DNA of 55,760 nt. Source: a bacterium. Its GTDB lineage: Bacteria > Actinomycetota > Acidimicrobiia > Spongiisociales > ZC4RG35. Within the stretch, counting starts at the first letter, position 1; each line of letters opens with the position of its first letter. Below, in pieces: positions 18,428-27,644 of this stretch. Location of the stretch: NCBI GenBank assembly GCA_024641285.1, contig JAHEDH010000005.1:1-55760 (forward strand). The letters are read 5' to 3'. Both the position numbers and the translations under genes were made by a program. Below the pieces are notes generated by a model, which searched no databases, had not been told where the DNA came from, and worked only from the letters and a program-made list of their open reading frames with translations.

Positions 18428-20135
18428 CCGGCTTGGCGATCGGCTCGGTCACGAAGAGCACTCGGTGGGGAAGCGTTACCGAGAAGCATGCTCCTCCGAG
18501 CACCTCGGAATCCCGATACGCGGCGGTGCCGCCGTGGGCCTTGGCGATCATGTCCACGATGGCGAGACCGAGGCCGGTTCCTGGGACCATCGAGTTCAGC
18601 TGGTTGCTGCCCCGCTCGAACCGCTCCCAGATGATCTGCTGGTACTTCTTGGGCACACCCGGGCCGTTGTCGTGGACTTCGATCACCAGGTCTCGGCCCT
18701 TCGCCTCGAGTCTCATCTCAGAGCGGTCCGCGCCATACCTGATCGCATTGGTCAACAGGTTCGATGCCAGCTGTTTCACCCGGTCGAGATCGATCGTGAC
18801 CTCGAGTGTCGGATCCATCCGCACCTCGACCTTCTCTGCTTTGGAGCCGAGCGTGTCGAGGATGGATGAGACGAGCTCCTGGATCGGATAGACGGACTCG
18901 ATGAGCGCCATCTTCTCAGGGGTGTCGCGAGCGAGCAGGATGATGTCGGTGACCATCCGGCCCATGTAGTTCGCCTGATCGAGGACGACGTCGGACAGCT
19001 CACGACGCTCGTCCTCGGGAAGCTCGTCGCCGGTCTCCTTCAAGACGGTGAGGAATCCGATCATGGACGTCAACGGGGTGCGCAGCTCGTGGGACACCGA
19101 CGCGATGAGCGATCGACGCTCGCTCTCCACCTTCGTCCGGTTCTCATGGATCGCCAGGGTCTGGCGGGCAATGACCAGGATCATGATGAGGACTGTGGCG
19201 AGATCGAGCAGCAGTCCGGCGGACTCGTACGGCGAGAACAAGTCGAGCAGGTGGAAGACGACGATCGCAACACCCAGAGCATACGGAATGGCGTACGACC
19301 AGACAGGTGTCTGGCGGTCGGCGACCTCCACCGGGGAGGGTGCACGGGTCACCAGGAGCCCCGTGACCATGATCGCGGTGGACGATCCGAGATAGAGCAG
19401 CATGTTCGGGGTGGCGTCGCTCAGGAGCCCGGTTGCAGAGCTGGTCAGGAAGTTGAGGTCGGCCCATATCTGGAACGCGAACGCCGTGATGAGGACGAAG
19501 ATCCGGATGTCGAACCGATATTGGCCCCGGCGCAGGATCATGACCATCGCCCCGATCAGGATTGCACTGTCGAGTGTCGGATAGGTGAGGCCGATCGCTC
19601 GTTGGATGGGCGAAAGGGCCTCGAGGGCATCGAGAAGGGAAACCTGGGCGACGATCCAGACGATCGTTGCCACCGAGATGGCGCCGACGAGCCCGTCGAG
19701 CACGATCCGCACCTGTGACCGCCAGCCGAGGTTGACGGCCGGGAACCGACTGAGACCGACAAGGAAGAGGCTGTACACCAAGAAGAACCCGAAGTCGAGC
19801 ACTCCGAAAGCTCCGACCTCGATCACTTCGGAAATGAGGCCGGTGACGACCATCCAGATGCCGGCGATCTGCAGACCGACCCCGATGAAGAGAAATGCGT
19901 GCCGGTCGTCGTTCTTGCTCGTCCGGCCATATCGGACGAGCAATCGGCCGCCGGAGAAGAAGCCTGCTGCGGCCGTGATCGCAGCGACCTCGAGGAATCG
20001 GTCACTGTCGAAGGCGTAGAGCGCGCCCGTCAGGCCTGCGAGCAGCAGGATGCCGACCGTGACGATCTCGGATCGTGACAGCCGTTGCCCGCGAAACAGG
20101 GTCTGCGCCATGCCCTCTTTGTCGGCACGTCCCAC
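18387..20135 (-). CDS. Multi-helix membrane histidine kinase
   Basis: A 582-residue kinase with about ten hydrophobic helices in the first 330 residues, making an integral membrane sensor without a large external domain. The kinase core follows: H-box ASVSHELRTPL with phospho-acceptor His at about 349, N-box LLTNAIRYG, G1 EVHDNGPGVPK, and GTGLGLAIVD. There is no receiver domain and no response regulator next door, so the partner must be elsewhere. Start GTG 20135 is used; ATG 20111 is an alternative. It lies 25 bases after an alpha-oxoamine synthase gene on the same strand, reminiscent of the CqsA/CqsS and LqsA/LqsS synthase-sensor pairs. Confidence 0.88.
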   Translation of the reverse strand: MGRADKEGMAQTLFRGQRLSRSEIVTVGILLLAGLTGALYAFDSDRFLEVAAITAAAGFFSGGRLLVRYGRTSKNDDRHAFLFIGVGLQIAGIWMVVTGLISEVIEVGAFGVLDFGFFLVYSLFLVGLSRFPAVNLGWRSQVRIVLDGLVGAISVATIVWIVAQVSLLDALEALSPIQRAIGLTYPTLDSAILIGAMVMILRRGQYRFDIRIFVLITAFAFQIWADLNFLTSSATGLLSDATPNMLLYLGSSTAIMVTGLLVTRAPSPVEVADRQTPVWSYAIPYALGVAIVVFHLLDLFSPYESAGLLLDLATVLIMILVIARQTLAIHENRTKVESERRSLIASVSHELRTPLTSMIGFLTVLKETGDELPEDERRELSDVVLDQANYMGRMVTDIILLARDTPEKMALIESVYPIQELVSSILDTLGSKAEKVEVRMDPTLEVTIDLDRVKQLASNLLTNAIRYGADRSEMRLEAKGRDLVIEVHDNGPGVPKKYQQIIWERFERGSNQLNSMVPGTGLGLAIVDMIAKAHGGTAAYRDSEVLGGACFSVTLPHRVLFVTEPIAKPVRLASQPASARLP

Positions 20136-20160
20136 CCACTGCTTAACGGAAGCCTGAACG

Positions 20161-21462
20161 TCAGGTCAGGTGCGCATCGTCGTATTCGGTTTCGAGTAGC
20201 TCGACCATCGCCGGCGCATCATCGGTGAGATCGATCACTCGCTCTCCCACGACACCATGGATGTGTCTCGCCAGCGTGCGGAGCATCGCCTCGATCTGCT
20301 CTTCGTCGTGGAACAGGGTGTGAGTGAAGCGGAGCCCGCTCTGGCCGAGTGGAACCGCAGGGAACGACGCCAGGTTGAGGAAGTACCCGTCCTCGATCAT
20401 TCGTCGCCCGACCTCGACCGCGTCGTCGTGCTTCCCGATCTGTGCGAACCAGATCGGAGTGTGTGCGAACGCACCGAAGGGGAGGCCGAGCTCACGGCCG
20501 AGTCGGGCAACCAAGCGTATCTGCTGGTCGATTCGCCGCTGCATCTCCGGTTGCTCGTCCGAGAGCATGATCTCCACGGCGGCGACTGCGGCGCCGAGCT
20601 CCGCCGGATGCAGAGGCCCCGAGAAGGTCATGGGTCCCGCCGCGATCTGGACGCGCGCTGCCAGCTCGGGGTCGTGGAACACGAGCGCCGCTCCGCCGGC
20701 TCCGAGTGACTTGGCGAGTGATGCGGCAACGATCATGCGCGGGTGGAGGTCCATCTGGCCCAGGACGACTCCTCGTCCGTGCCTTCCGGCCCAGCCGACG
20801 CCGTGGGCGTCGTCGATGTACACCCACAACTCCGGATGTCGCTCCAGAAGCCGCCGAATCGTCTCGACCGGGGCCACGTCGCCCAGCATCGAATACACCC
20901 CATCGGCGAGATACCAGACCTGGTCGTGCTCCTGGCACGCCTGAGCGACGGCCGTTTCGAGTGCTTCGACGTCGTTGTGAGGGAGCGCGGAGACTTCGAT
21001 GCCCGTCGACCGGAGCACCTGGGTGGCGAGGTGGACCGACGAGTGGGCCTGGATGTCGATGAGGACCGTCGAGTTGGGACCGACGACCAGCGGCAGGCAC
21101 GACAGGTGGCCGAGGGTCGTCGTCGTCGGGACGATCACCGAGCCTCCGAACATCTCTGCGAGACCCTGCTCGAGCGTGGTGTAGAGATCGACAGAGGTGT
21201 ATGCCGCCGATGACGAGAACACCGGGCCGAACCTCTCGATTGCGGCGATCGCCGCCTGCTTGAGCCGGGGATCGGTGTTGAGCCCGCTGTAGGCACACGT
21301 CCCGAAATTGGTCAGGCGTCGCCCGTCGATGGTGATCGCATCACCGTCGAGCACCTCGTCTTCGACCCGCATACGTACGAGCCCGGCCTCATGAGCCGAC
21401 TCGACGAACCGCTCGAACACCCTCAATATCCGCTCATGCTGAGCGGCGCTTCCTGATCGCAT
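20161..21462 (-). CDS. Alpha-oxoamine synthase family PLP enzyme (BioF/CqsA-like)
   Basis: A 433-residue fold-type I PLP enzyme. Members join an acyl-CoA to an amino acid with loss of CO2 (BioF, KBL, SPT) or make alpha-hydroxyketone autoinducers (CqsA, LqsA). Visible are NFGTCAYSGLNTDPRLKQA, the aromatic-stacking region with IDIQAHSSVH, the GVYSMLGDVAPVE block, the PLP-binding VYIDDAHGVG (Asp about 217), and the Schiff-base Lys at about 251 in AASLAKSLGAGGAA. The ASLAK form is closer to what I recall of CqsA than to the GT.GK of BioF. No bio genes are adjacent. It precedes a membrane histidine kinase by 25 bases. Signal synthesis is an inference; a lipid-type role is the alternative. Confidence 0.85.
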   Translation of the reverse strand: MRSGSAAQHERILRVFERFVESAHEAGLVRMRVEDEVLDGDAITIDGRRLTNFGTCAYSGLNTDPRLKQAAIAAIERFGPVFSSSAAYTSVDLYTTLEQGLAEMFGGSVIVPTTTTLGHLSCLPLVVGPNSTVLIDIQAHSSVHLATQVLRSTGIEVSALPHNDVEALETAVAQACQEHDQVWYLADGVYSMLGDVAPVETIRRLLERHPELWVYIDDAHGVGWAGRHGRGVVLGQMDLHPRMIVAASLAKSLGAGGAALVFHDPELAARVQIAAGPMTFSGPLHPAELGAAVAAVEIMLSDEQPEMQRRIDQQIRLVARLGRELGLPFGAFAHTPIWFAQIGKHDDAVEVGRRMIEDGYFLNLASFPAVPLGQSGLRFTHTLFHDEEQIEAMLRTLARHIHGVVGERVIDLTDDAPAMVELLETEYDDAHLT

Positions 21463-21626
21463 GCTGCGCTATCCCTTCTCGATCAGTGGCCCCGGGCAGG
21501 TTGTCTCTCCTACCGAGGCCACAACTCTAAGGCACTGAACCCCGACGCCCAGTCGAAACCGGCCCGATCAACTGTGACCTTCGACCCATGCGCGGGATCG
21601 TTGCGCGCGCTCGTAGCCTGCAGCCG

Positions 21627-24059
21627 ATGGACACCGGGCTACCCATCGAGGACGTCGTCGACGAGGTTCGCCGCATGCTCGACTCGCCGGGCATCGGCAT
21701 CCTGACTGCTCCGCCGGGGTCGGGGAAGACCACGGTGATCCCGATCCGGCTGCTCGACGAATCGTGGCGAGGTGGTCGCAAGATCGTCGTCCTTGAGCCC
21801 CGTCGCATCGCCACTCGAGCGGCCGCCCACCGAATCGCCGAACTCATGGGAGAATCGATCGGCGACCGCGTCGGGTACGTCACACGTGACGATCGGATGG
21901 TCTCGGACCGCACCGTCATCGAAGTGGTCACCGAGGGAGTGCTCACGAGGCGCCTGCAATCGAACCCCGAACTGCCCGGAACGGCTGCCGTGTTGTTCGA
22001 CGAGGTCCACGAGCGGAACCTGCAGACTGATCTGGGCCTGGCGTTGACGCTCGATGTCCGCAGTTCGATCCGCCAGGACCTCAGGGTGCTGCTCATGTCC
22101 GCCACCATCGACGCCGAGCGGATTGCCGAAAGGATCTCCGACCCGCCGGCCCCGATCGTCTCGGGACAGGCGCGCACCTACCCGATCGACCTTCGATGGC
22201 TGCCGCAGCAGCGGCGGACCGGCGTCGAGGTCGGGGTGTCGACGGCGGTGCGCCAGGCGCTCGACACCGTGGACGGCGACGTCTTGGTGTTCCTTCCCGG
22301 GATGGGCGAGATCGTGCGGTGCCAGCGGCGACTGGAAGGGGACGGGATCTATGCCGACATCCACATCCTCCACGGTTCGCTGCCGGCCGCCGAACAGGAT
22401 CTGGCGATCCGGCCCAGTGTCACCGGACGCCCGAAGGTCGTCCTGTCGACCGACATCGCCGAAACGAGCCTCACGGTGGAGGGAGTGCGCACGGTCGTCG
22501 ACTCCGGATTCGCCAGGGCGCCCCGTTTCGACGCGAGGACGGGGATGACACGCCTCGTCACCATTCCGATCTCGAAGGCATCGGCCGATCAGCGGGCGGG
22601 CCGGGCCGGGCGAACCGCTCCGGGTCTGGCATATCGCCTCTGGTCCAAACTGGAGCATGCGGCGAGGCCGAGTGACATCGAGGCGGAGATCGCCAAGGTC
22701 GAGCTGGCCGGATTCATGCTGGAGCTCGCATCGTGGGGGACCATCGATCCATCGACGTTGACCTTCGTCGACCCACCGCCGGGTCGCACAGTGGACGAGG
22801 CACTCCAGCTTCTGCGACGGCTCGGCGCACTCGACGGCGATCGGATCACCGACTCGGGGCGGCTCATGTCGAACCTGCCGCTCCATCCCCGGTTGTCACG
22901 CATGGTCATCGACAGCGGCATCGACCAGCCGCTCGCGTGCGTGCTTGCCGCACTGGTAGACGATCGCGACATCTTCTCCGGCCGCCCCGACGACGTCCCG
23001 ACCGATCTCGTCGAACGCGTGCGCCTGGTCAGTGGCGGAGCGGACGATCGCCGGGTCGCCCGGCGCAGGGTCGAGCGAGTGAGGCGCACCGCACAGGACC
23101 TGATGCGTCGCGCATCTGTCCCGCCGATGCCGGTCGATCCCGACCGTTCGGGCGCGGTGCTTGCGCTGGCGTTCCCCGATCGCCTGACGATCAGGCGGGG
23201 CAGCCGCGGCCGCTTCCAGATGCGGACCGGCACGACGGCATGGATGCAGGCGGGCGACTCGCTCGCGGGAGAGCAGTTCCTCATCGCCGTCGACCTCGAC
23301 GGCAAGCGCAAGGACGCCCGCATCCGATTGGCCGCCCCACTCGATGCCGAAGACGTCGCAGCCATGTTCGCCGAGCACGTCACGACCGAGACGGATCTGG
23401 TGTGGCACGGCGATCGGCTCACACAGCGAACCCGCAGACGTCTCGGCGGGCTCACGCTCGACGAGACGGAGCGCCGACCCGACCCGGGACCGGAAGTGAC
23501 CGCTGCGTTGGTCGACCGAGTGACCCGTGACGATCTGCGTCCCTTGAACTGGACGAAGAAGGCCCGTGCACTGACCGAGCGGGTCGCATTTCTCCACCAG
23601 GCGATCGGAGATCCTTGGCCGGACTGGTCGCCTGCCGGTCTGACCGCTACACCCGAGACATGGCTGGCTCCCGCCATCGTGAACGCGAGCGGTCTCGATG
23701 ATGCCGGACAGATCGACCTGTTGGCGCTCTTCCGGTCACTCCTCCCCCATCAGCTGCACGGCGAGATCGATCGACTCGCCCCCGAGTCGTATCGGCTCCC
23801 CTCCGGCCGGAACGTGCCGCTCGACTACTCGAGCGGCGAGACACCGACGCTGTCTGTCCGGGTCCAGGAGGTGTTCGGACTGAAGTCGCATCCCACCGCC
23901 GGCGGCCTCCCGCTCACCGTCGAGTTGCTGTCACCGGCGAACCGGCCGATACAGATCACGAGTGACCTCCCGGGATTCTGGTCTGGCAGCTGGCAGGAAG
24001 TCCGCAAGGACATGGCCGGCCGCTACCCCAAACACGCCTGGCCCGAGGAGCCTCGCTAA
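21627..24059 (+). CDS. hrpB: ATP-dependent helicase HrpB
   Basis: An 810-residue DEAH-box helicase. Motif I is APPGSGKTTVIP, Ia LEPRRIATRAAA, II DEVHER, III SATIDAE, V STDIAETSLTVEG and VI DQRAGRAGRTAPG. Helicase-associated domains follow, and the C-terminal HrpB domain ends PVQITSDLPGFW.GSW-like (IQITSDLPGFWSGSWQEVRKDMAGRYPKH), the family signature with the PKH..W end. The tracked start is 13 codons earlier; MDTGLPIEDVV at 21627 is preferred because family members begin close to the helicase domain. Neither start has a Shine-Dalgarno sequence. Its cellular substrate is poorly defined in bacteria. Confidence 0.93.
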   Translation: MDTGLPIEDVVDEVRRMLDSPGIGILTAPPGSGKTTVIPIRLLDESWRGGRKIVVLEPRRIATRAAAHRIAELMGESIGDRVGYVTRDDRMVSDRTVIEVVTEGVLTRRLQSNPELPGTAAVLFDEVHERNLQTDLGLALTLDVRSSIRQDLRVLLMSATIDAERIAERISDPPAPIVSGQARTYPIDLRWLPQQRRTGVEVGVSTAVRQALDTVDGDVLVFLPGMGEIVRCQRRLEGDGIYADIHILHGSLPAAEQDLAIRPSVTGRPKVVLSTDIAETSLTVEGVRTVVDSGFARAPRFDARTGMTRLVTIPISKASADQRAGRAGRTAPGLAYRLWSKLEHAARPSDIEAEIAKVELAGFMLELASWGTIDPSTLTFVDPPPGRTVDEALQLLRRLGALDGDRITDSGRLMSNLPLHPRLSRMVIDSGIDQPLACVLAALVDDRDIFSGRPDDVPTDLVERVRLVSGGADDRRVARRRVERVRRTAQDLMRRASVPPMPVDPDRSGAVLALAFPDRLTIRRGSRGRFQMRTGTTAWMQAGDSLAGEQFLIAVDLDGKRKDARIRLAAPLDAEDVAAMFAEHVTTETDLVWHGDRLTQRTRRRLGGLTLDETERRPDPGPEVTAALVDRVTRDDLRPLNWTKKARALTERVAFLHQAIGDPWPDWSPAGLTATPETWLAPAIVNASGLDDAGQIDLLALFRSLLPHQLHGEIDRLAPESYRLPSGRNVPLDYSSGETPTLSVRVQEVFGLKSHPTAGGLPLTVELLSPANRPIQITSDLPGFWSGSWQEVRKDMAGRYPKHAWPEEPR

Positions 24060-24070
24060 CGCTCGGCCGC

Positions 24071-24098
24071 TTCCAGCTCCCAGCTCTCAGCTTCCAGC
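24071..24098 (+). repeat. Four heptamer repeats after hrpB
   Basis: TTCCAGC TCCCAGC TCTCAGC TTCCAGC, four degenerate heptamers in exact 7-base register, begin 11 bases after the hrpB stop. The pattern nnYCAGC matches the array after the 448-residue gene at 36251. Confidence 0.85.
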
Positions 24099-24172
24099 CT
24101 CGGCACCGCGCGATCTCGGCTGCGAGCGAAGTGAAATCGCAGTCGGTCGGAAAGAAGGATCCGGAGGGATGG

Positions 24173-24207
24173 TGGCCGGTAGCTGGCAGCCGGTGGCCGG
24201 CAGCCGG
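24173..24207 (-). repeat. Five heptamer repeats after the DEAD-box helicase stop
   Basis: On the plus strand: TGGCCGG TAGCTGG CAGCCGG TGGCCGG CAGCCGG, five heptamers ending one base before the stop codon of the minus-strand helicase gene. Read on the coding strand of that gene the array directly follows its stop. The hrpB-helicase gap therefore carries one array for each convergent gene. Confidence 0.85.
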
Positions 24208-24208
24208 A

Positions 24209-25432
24209 CTACCGCCTGCGCTTCTTGCGCTTCTTCTTGGGCTTTTCCTTCTCCGGTGGCGGTTCCCAGTTGTAGAGGTCGTCGAGGCGGTCGTCGTTGC
24301 TGAACATCTCGACGATCGACTGCCGGATGCCGGCGATCTTCTGGATCCGCTGGACGTCGGGGACCTGATTCCACTCCACGAGCGTGACGACGAGACCCTC
24401 CTCACCGGCCCGGGCGGTCCGCCCGGATCGGTGCAGATACGTGGTGGCGTTGTCCGGCGGGTCGTAGTGGATGACGATGTCGACACCCTCGATGTGCAGC
24501 CCTCTGGCCGCCACGTTGGTGGCGACGAGCGTCGTCAGCTTGCCGCGGGAGAAGTCTGCGAGCACCTTCTCGCGCTGGCTCTGATGCTTGTCGCCGTGGA
24601 TCGCCGCCACCTTGACGCCGAGATCGAGGAGCTTGTCCGTCACCTCGTCGGCGCCCCGCTTCGTCCGCGTGAAGACCAAGAGGCGGTCGGCGTTCCGGCC
24701 GATGCGCTCGACGATCTTGGGCTTGTCCATCCGGTGCGTCTGGATGAACCGGTGCTCGGATGTGTCGACGATGACCGTGTCGGACTCGACCTCGTGGAAG
24801 ATCGGATCGTTGGTGTAGTCGCGGACGAGACCACCGACCTGACCGTCGAGCGTCGCCGAGAAGAGCAGAGTTTGGTGCTCTTTGGTGATCTGACGCATGA
24901 TCTTGCGGACCTGCGGGAGAAACCCCATGTCGGCCATCTGATCGGCCTCGTCCATCACGACGATCTCGACATCGTCGAGACGCAGCGCCTTGCGGTCGAG
25001 CAGATCGATGAGACGGCCAGGGGTGGCGACGACGACCTCGACGCCATCCCTCAGCAGCTGGGTCTGGTCACCGATCGAGACCCCGCCGTAGACCGAGACC
25101 AGGGACTGATCACGCGTGGCGAGCAATGGGACCAGGGCATCTGAAACCTGGGTGCAGAGCTCACGGGTGGGCACGAGCACCAGCGCCTGTGGAAGCTTCG
25201 GCTTGGCGTGGCCGATGCGCTCGATGAGCGGCAACCCGAACGCCAGCGTCTTGCCCGAGCCGGTCTTCGCCTTGCCGCAGACGTCTTCGCCCTGCAGCGC
25301 GTCGGAGATCGCCAGGATCTGGATGGGGAATGGAGAGACGATGCCCTGGTTCTCGAGAACCTCTACGAGGTCCGCCGAGACTCCGAGATCCGAGAATCGA
25401 ACTGTGTCTTCTTGTTCTGTGGCGACCGCCAC
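24209..25432 (-). CDS. DEAD-box ATP-dependent RNA helicase
   Basis: A 407-residue RNA helicase. Visible in order are the Q-motif region GIVSPFPIQ, motif I AKTGSGKT, Ia PTRELC, Ib TPGRLIDLL, II DEAD, III SAT, V ATNVAARGLHIEGVD and VI HRSGRTARAG. It ends in a lysine/arginine tail (EKPKKKRKKRRR) suited to binding RNA. I place the start at GTG 25432, 54 codons inside the tracked ORF, because AGGAG lies four bases before it and MAVATEQEDTVRFSDLG begins at the domain edge. RhlE/CshA-like enzymes assist ribosome assembly and RNA decay; which role applies is not visible. Divergent from two small membrane genes. Confidence 0.93.
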   Translation of the reverse strand: MAVATEQEDTVRFSDLGVSADLVEVLENQGIVSPFPIQILAISDALQGEDVCGKAKTGSGKTLAFGLPLIERIGHAKPKLPQALVLVPTRELCTQVSDALVPLLATRDQSLVSVYGGVSIGDQTQLLRDGVEVVVATPGRLIDLLDRKALRLDDVEIVVMDEADQMADMGFLPQVRKIMRQITKEHQTLLFSATLDGQVGGLVRDYTNDPIFHEVESDTVIVDTSEHRFIQTHRMDKPKIVERIGRNADRLLVFTRTKRGADEVTDKLLDLGVKVAAIHGDKHQSQREKVLADFSRGKLTTLVATNVAARGLHIEGVDIVIHYDPPDNATTYLHRSGRTARAGEEGLVVTLVEWNQVPDVQRIQKIAGIRQSIVEMFSNDDRLDDLYNWEPPPEKEKPKKKRKKRRR

Positions 25433-25558
25433 GGTGCTCCTATCGATGAAATCGGCCCGAAGGGCCACCACAAAAGATAGCCCAGGCCCGGCGATGTTCC
25501 GGATTCGGCCGGATCGGGTAAGGAGCCCAGACAGCGCATCACACCACGGAGACATCGC

Positions 25559-25774
25559 ATGACCCAACTGAAGACGCACTACGCCGACACCCACCAGAAG
25601 AGGCTGTTCCAGGTGAAGGTTGCTTTCATCGTCGCCGGATTCCTCAGCTTCCTGCTCTCGGTCTACCTGTACTTCCTGGTCGACGAGCAGCAGGGCATCT
25701 ATGTCGGGCTCTGGGTCCCGTCGATCTGGTCGCTCGGCGCCCTGACCCTCTCGACCGAAACGAGGAGCTCATGA
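25559..25774 (+). CDS. Small membrane protein (71 aa)
   Basis: A 71-residue protein with a polar N-terminus (MTQLKTHYADTHQKRLFQVK) and two hydrophobic helices (about 21-42 and 48-64), probably a membrane hairpin. GGAG lies seven bases before the ATG. It overlaps the next small gene by 4 bases (ATGA). I recognise no family. It diverges from the helicase gene, sharing a 126-base promoter region. Confidence 0.65.
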   Translation: MTQLKTHYADTHQKRLFQVKVAFIVAGFLSFLLSVYLYFLVDEQQGIYVGLWVPSIWSLGALTLSTETRSS

Positions 25775-25938
25775 GCGAGGGCCTCCTCTTCGGGCTCGGC
25801 GGAGTCATCCTGATGATCGCCATCGGAGCACTCGCCGTGTACGGAATCACCTATTCGAAGTCGAAGTTGAGAGCTGTCGTCGGCGACGACTTCGATGGCT
25901 TCAAGAATGTCGCCAACAAGCCGGGAACGCCGGTCTAG
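25771..25938 (+). CDS. Small single-helix membrane protein (55 aa)
   Basis: Not on the ORF track. The 55-residue protein reads MSEGLLFGLGGVILMIAIGA onward, with one transmembrane helix (about 5-27) and a short charged cytoplasmic tail ending NKPGTPV. GAGGAG stands just before the ATG, and the gene overlaps the preceding small membrane gene by 4 bases, so they form a coupled pair. Function unknown; such pairs can be subunits or regulators of a membrane complex, but nothing here shows which. Confidence 0.6.
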   Translation: MSEGLLFGLGGVILMIAIGALAVYGITYSKSKLRAVVGDDFDGFKNVANKPGTPV

Positions 25939-25939
25939 C

Positions 25940-27601
25940 TCACAACCGCTCGGCGATCTCGGTTCCCAGCATGGCCAATCCCATCGCCCCGTTCCCGATC
26001 ATCTCGGTGTGGAACCGCTTCAGATCGAAGGCGGGGCCGAGGCGACGCTCGGTCTCGGAGCGGATCGACAGGATCTCCCGCTCGCCGATCTTGTAGCTGA
26101 TCGCCTGACCCGGCCAACCGAGGTAGCGGAGCACCTCGGCGTGCGATTGTGCATCGGTCCGGAACCCGAACCGCCGCATGTAGTCGACGGCCAGGTCATA
26201 CGACCACGGACGCCCTGGCCCGAGCGGAGCGGTGTCCGGCACAGCCAGTTCGAGATGGAGCCCGATGTCGACGAGGACACGGGTCGCCCGGTACAGCTGT
26301 TTCGCGAGCATGCCGAACTCGAACTCGGGCCGTTCGAGAAACCCGAGCTCGCCCATGAGCCGCTCCGTGTACATCGCCCAGCCCTCGCCGTAGCCCGGGT
26401 ACCACACCGTCAGCCGGTGGGCTCGACTGAGCCGATCGGCGTTCGCCATCGCCGTGGCGATCTGGAGGTGATGGCCCGGGAAGCCCTCGTGATATGCGGT
26501 CGAGATCTGGTGATACAGAGGGAACTCGGTCTGATCGCCCACCGAGTACCAGACGCTGCCGGGACGACTGAAGTCTTCGCTCGGGCGCATGTAGTAGGCG
26601 CCGAGCGCGCCACCGGGTGGAGCGATGTTGACCGTGATCGGGCGGATCCGCAGGTCGACGTCGAAATGCGATCCGTCGAGCCGCGCGACGGCGTCCTCGA
26701 GCCGTGCCGCTATCACCTCACAGAACGCCTCCGGCGAGGTCGCCCTCAGCCCGCGGTCTGCTTCGAGTTGCTCGGTCATCGCATCGAACGACGCCCCAGG
26801 TCGGATTCGATCGGCAACTCGGGTCATGGCATCGACCAATCGGGAGAACTCACCCCAACCCCAGTCGTACGCATCACGGGCGTCGACGGCCATCCCGAGG
26901 AACTGCCCGGCCTTCCGCTCGTACGTCTCTCGACCGACGGCATCGCGGTCACGGCTGTCCGGGAGATAGATCCGTTCGAGGAAGTCGGCGAACTCGCCCG
27001 CGCCACGAGCCGCAGTCTCGACGGCATCGTCGAGACGAGAAGATCCGAACCCGGACAGGTTGGCGGTGTCTGCGAGGCGGCGGTAGGCGGAGTCCTCACC
27101 TTCGAGTGACCTCGCCTGGCTTGCCACGGACTCCGCTTGGCGCCGCGCCACCACCCTGCCGGCGGCCCGGCCGATGTCCAGGCGCTGGGCGTACTGCCGG
27201 AACGCCTCGGGGATCCGCTCCAGCCGGCCGGCGATTGCGTCCCAGCCCTCCTGCGATGCCTGGTCCATCACGTCGAATGTCGTCCGGAGCCCTCGGAAAC
27301 TCGAGGCGAGATGGCCCAGATCCTCGAGATGGTCACCGGCTTCGATCGACTCGATTCGGCGGTCGAGCGATTCGATCAGAACCCTCGCCGCGGTGCGCTG
27401 ATCCCGGTCCGGATGATCGACGTGGCCGGCCAACTGCGCCCGTGTGTCCCTGGCGAGATCGAGGATCGCCTCGATTCCTGCGACCCCGTAGTCCCCCCAC
27501 CGGTCGGCGCCGCGCAGATCGCCTATCGAAGTGGCGAAGGTCGGGACGAGCTCGATCATCCGCTCGACATGGGCGTTCGAGATCTCGAAGGGTGTCGTCA
27601 T
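25940..27601 (-). CDS. DUF885-family putative metallopeptidase
   Basis: A 553-residue protein of the DUF885 family. Its hallmark YHEGFPGHHLQIA (about residue 370) is an HExxxGHH zinc-binding motif related to the gluzincin HExxH, with downstream GYGEGWAMYTERLMGELG supplying the third acidic ligand region, and SYKIGEREI near the end. The family is mostly helical and presumed peptidase-like; its substrates are largely unknown. No signal peptide is seen, so it is probably cytoplasmic. The start MTTPFEISNAHVE matches normal family length. It converges with the two small membrane genes, one base apart. Confidence 0.88.
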   Translation of the reverse strand: MTTPFEISNAHVERMIELVPTFATSIGDLRGADRWGDYGVAGIEAILDLARDTRAQLAGHVDHPDRDQRTAARVLIESLDRRIESIEAGDHLEDLGHLASSFRGLRTTFDVMDQASQEGWDAIAGRLERIPEAFRQYAQRLDIGRAAGRVVARRQAESVASQARSLEGEDSAYRRLADTANLSGFGSSRLDDAVETAARGAGEFADFLERIYLPDSRDRDAVGRETYERKAGQFLGMAVDARDAYDWGWGEFSRLVDAMTRVADRIRPGASFDAMTEQLEADRGLRATSPEAFCEVIAARLEDAVARLDGSHFDVDLRIRPITVNIAPPGGALGAYYMRPSEDFSRPGSVWYSVGDQTEFPLYHQISTAYHEGFPGHHLQIATAMANADRLSRAHRLTVWYPGYGEGWAMYTERLMGELGFLERPEFEFGMLAKQLYRATRVLVDIGLHLELAVPDTAPLGPGRPWSYDLAVDYMRRFGFRTDAQSHAEVLRYLGWPGQAISYKIGEREILSIRSETERRLGPAFDLKRFHTEMIGNGAMGLAMLGTEIAERL

Positions 27602-27644
27602 GGCATCAGCCTATGTCCCGTCCGTCTGCGGACAGCGCTGACGG

